Source: Gemmatimonadaceae bacterium (GTDB lineage: Bacteria; Gemmatimonadota; Gemmatimonadetes; Gemmatimonadales; Gemmatimonadaceae). Taken from it: a DNA stretch of 42,800 nucleotides. Shown here piece by piece: positions 41,030 through 42,800 of the stretch. Both the position numbers and the translations under genes were made by a program. How positions within the stretch are numbered: the stretch's first letter is position 1; the number at the start of each line of letters is the position of its first letter. The stretch lies in contig JAGNMU010000002.1 of NCBI GenBank assembly GCA_017991005.1, forward strand, positions 1 through 42,800, read 5' to 3'. The notes beneath the pieces were generated by a model. That model was not told the DNA's origin and did not search any database. It worked only from the letters and a program-made list of their open reading frames with translations.

Positions 41030-42781
41030 ATGGAACCACGCCGTATTATCCTCGCTGTCGTCCTGATGGCAGCGGTGCTTGTCGCGACACCGATTCTCTT
41101 CCCGTCGCCGCCCGCCACGCCGGACAGTTCGCTCGTCACCGCCGACACCACACGCCGCGCCGATAGCACGGTGACCGGTGACTCGACCGTGGTTGGCAGC
41201 AGCGCACCTCTCAGTACCGGTGCCTCGCCCGCCGTCACGGCGACCGCGCCCAATCCCGCCGCCGCATCGGCCATCGCATCCGCTGGTGCAGCTCCCGCTG
41301 ACTCGGCCACGGCGCAGTCCGCCGTCACGCCGATCGATACCACGGCTGTGTCCACGGCGCGTGCGGTCTACCGGACCAGCAATCGCGGCGCGTCACTGGT
41401 GGGCGCCGAGTTGTCGCAATTCGTCGCGCTCAAGGACAAGAGCAAAAAGACGAAGGATCCCGTAGAACTCGCGCAGACCGGCGACCCGTTGCTCACGTTC
41501 CGCCTGGTCGTGCCCGGCGACACCGTGCGTTTGGACAAGCAGGTGTTTCGCACAACGCGCGGCGAAGAGAACGGACTGACGACGGTCCGCTACGATGCGA
41601 CAGTCGCGGCGCGCGCGGTCACCATCACGTATTCGTTTCTCCCGGACAGTTATCGGGTGAATGTGGCCGCGACGGTGTCGGGTGCGGCCGAGAATACATA
41701 CCTGCTGGTCGATCTGCCCCCGGCGTTTCGGTCGTCCGAGGCCGATACCGCGGAAGACCACAATCACCTCGCGTACGCGTACAAGCGCGATGCCGAAGGG
41801 GCGACCGGTGTGGCCTTCAGCTCGCTCGATCCGGGCGAACGGGAAATCGCCGCGGGCCCAATCATGTGGGCGGTCGCCAAAAGCAAATATTTCCTCGTGG
41901 GCATGCTCGCACCCGTGGGGAAGCCGGGGTTCGCGGAACTGAATGTCACCGGCGGTGAGCGACGTGGAAAACAGGCCACGCGAGCGCAGGCCACCGCCGT
42001 TATTCCATTGATCGGCGGCTCAACGGCGTTCGAGATGTATGCGGGCCCGCAGGAATTCACGCGCCTCGTAAAGATGGGCCGCGAGTTTGAAACGTCGAAC
42101 CCGTACGGTGGATGGCTGCAGGGCGTCGTGCAGCCCTTCGCCACGATGGTCATCAAACTGCTGCTGTGGATGAAGGCGACGCTGGGTCTGTCCTACGGCT
42201 GGATTCTGGTGATCTTCGGCATCGCCGTGCGCATCATCCTCTGGCCGCTCAATCAGAAGGCGATGCGCAGCTCGATGGCGATGCAGCGTTTGCAGCCGGA
42301 GATGCAGGCGATTCAGACCAAGTTCAAAGGCGATCCGCAGAAGCTGCAGTCGGAAATGATGCTGCTCTACAAGGCACACGGCATGAGTCCGTTCAGTTCG
42401 CTGTCGGGCTGTCTGCCGATGCTCATTCCACTGCCGATCTTCTTTGCGCTGTTCTTCGTGTTCCAGAACACCATCGAGTTCCGCGGCGTGTCGTTCCTGT
42501 GGCTGCCCGATATCTCCGTCAAGGATCCGTTCTTCGTGCTGCCGGTGCTGGTGGCGGCCACGGCGATGATCCTGTCGTTCATCGGCATGAAGGGCATCAA
42601 GGCCAACGAACAGCAGAAGATGATGATGTACCTGATGCCGGCGATGATGTTGTTCATCTTCTTCAGCATGGCGTCGGGGCTCAACCTGTACTACCTGGTG
42701 CAGAACCTCGCGTCGCTGCCACAGCAGTGGCTGATTGCCCAGGAGCGCGGACGCGGTGCCAGCGCGGTGGTGAAGGGATGA
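41030..42781 (+). CDS. yidC: Membrane protein insertase YidC
   Basis: The ATG at 41030 gives 583 residues: N-terminal membrane segment IILAVVLMAAVLVATPILF, a long Ala/Ser/Thr/Asp linker (about 25-110), the periplasmic beta-supersandwich domain (VYRTSNRGASLVGAELSQF onwards), then the five-segment insertase core with SYGWILVIFGIAVRIILWPL (Arg of the hydrophilic groove), a cytoplasmic coiled-coil hairpin (MQRLQPEMQAIQTKFKGDPQ) and GMSPFSSLSGCLPMLIPLPI. It inserts and folds inner-membrane proteins. A longer upstream frame overlaps yidD and is not needed. The TGA at 42779 is complete. Confidence 0.96.
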   Translation: MEPRRIILAVVLMAAVLVATPILFPSPPATPDSSLVTADTTRRADSTVTGDSTVVGSSAPLSTGASPAVTATAPNPAAASAIASAGAAPADSATAQSAVTPIDTTAVSTARAVYRTSNRGASLVGAELSQFVALKDKSKKTKDPVELAQTGDPLLTFRLVVPGDTVRLDKQVFRTTRGEENGLTTVRYDATVAARAVTITYSFLPDSYRVNVAATVSGAAENTYLLVDLPPAFRSSEADTAEDHNHLAYAYKRDAEGATGVAFSSLDPGEREIAAGPIMWAVAKSKYFLVGMLAPVGKPGFAELNVTGGERRGKQATRAQATAVIPLIGGSTAFEMYAGPQEFTRLVKMGREFETSNPYGGWLQGVVQPFATMVIKLLLWMKATLGLSYGWILVIFGIAVRIILWPLNQKAMRSSMAMQRLQPEMQAIQTKFKGDPQKLQSEMMLLYKAHGMSPFSSLSGCLPMLIPLPIFFALFFVFQNTIEFRGVSFLWLPDISVKDPFFVLPVLVAATAMILSFIGMKGIKANEQQKMMMYLMPAMMLFIFFSMASGLNLYYLVQNLASLPQQWLIAQERGRGASAVVKG

Positions 42782-42788
42782 TGGCGGG

Positions 42789-42800
42789 ATGACACCGGCC
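42789..42800 (+). CDS. Start of the next gene, possibly mnmE (partial at window edge)
   Basis: Four codons (ATG ACA CCG GCC, MTPA) are visible after yidC. In many bacteria the tRNA-modifying GTPase gene mnmE follows yidC. The assignment rests on conserved gene order only; the window ends here. Confidence 0.3.

Noticed and set aside
1-42800. tRNA genes, riboswitches, prophage or toxin-antitoxin loci
   Set aside because: No cloverleaf, conserved riboswitch core or recognisable protein of these classes was found by reading; a tRNAscan-SE and Rfam run would settle it.

Overview
The window is about 42.8 kb of dense, GC-rich bacterial chromosome with no sign of plasmid, prophage, transposase or tRNA genes. 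The rpmH-rnpA-yidD-yidC block divergent from dnaA-dnaN places it at the replication-initiation locus. The GWxTD-domain lipoprotein, the many lipoproteins, a tricorn-like S41 protease and the general gene style make a Gemmatimonadota member (Gemmatimonas-like) my best guess. That is an inference from gene content only; no 16S gene is present.

Layout. (1) 15-5616: a compact overlapping operon for a BMP-family nucleoside-type ABC importer (binding lipoprotein, double ATPase, two permeases) with a Nif3/DUF34 gene embedded as second gene. (2) 5623-10947: a secreted alpha/beta hydrolase, a secreted M19 dipeptidase and a TldE/TldD-like pair whose TldD half carries a Tat signal. (3) 11213-14338: an accessory-looking island with relaxed codon use: an AraC-like DNA-binding protein, two paralogous secreted eight-cysteine mini-proteins, a membrane-anchored DsbA-like oxidoreductase between them, and a propeller-like lipoprotein. 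(4) 14619-26442: Tex, an F420/NADP-type oxidoreductase, a tricorn-like protease, two exported unknowns, a UMF1-type MFS transporter, a PlsC-like acyltransferase, a DUF4031-like protein and a type IV pilin-like protein. (5) 26713-35526: DNA polymerase I, the GWxTD lipoprotein, a Ser/Thr kinase, pyrE, a methyl-accepting chemotaxis-type receptor and an AraC-type regulator. (6) 35672-42800: RNase P RNA, a lipoprotein, dnaN, dnaA, rpmH, rnpA, yidD, yidC and probably the first codons of mnmE.

Two signals stand out. First, the Cys-rich mini-protein/DsbA/propeller cassette looks like an undescribed secreted disulfide-rich peptide system. The two peptides share eight cysteines in almost the same spacing and have their own oxidoreductase gene between them. 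Second, a 171-nt near-palindromic element occurs twice (7784-7954 and 14446-14616), in opposite orientation and 160/171 identical by hand alignment. Both copies lie between convergent genes, touching or nearly touching stop codons, and together they bracket the tldE/tldD plus peptide block. A different but similarly built long hairpin (37115-37225) sits between another convergent pair.

Working together: region 1 is nucleoside uptake; region 2 and the S41 protease suggest peptide scavenging and envelope proteolysis; regions 5-6 are replication, RNase P and membrane-protein insertion housekeeping.
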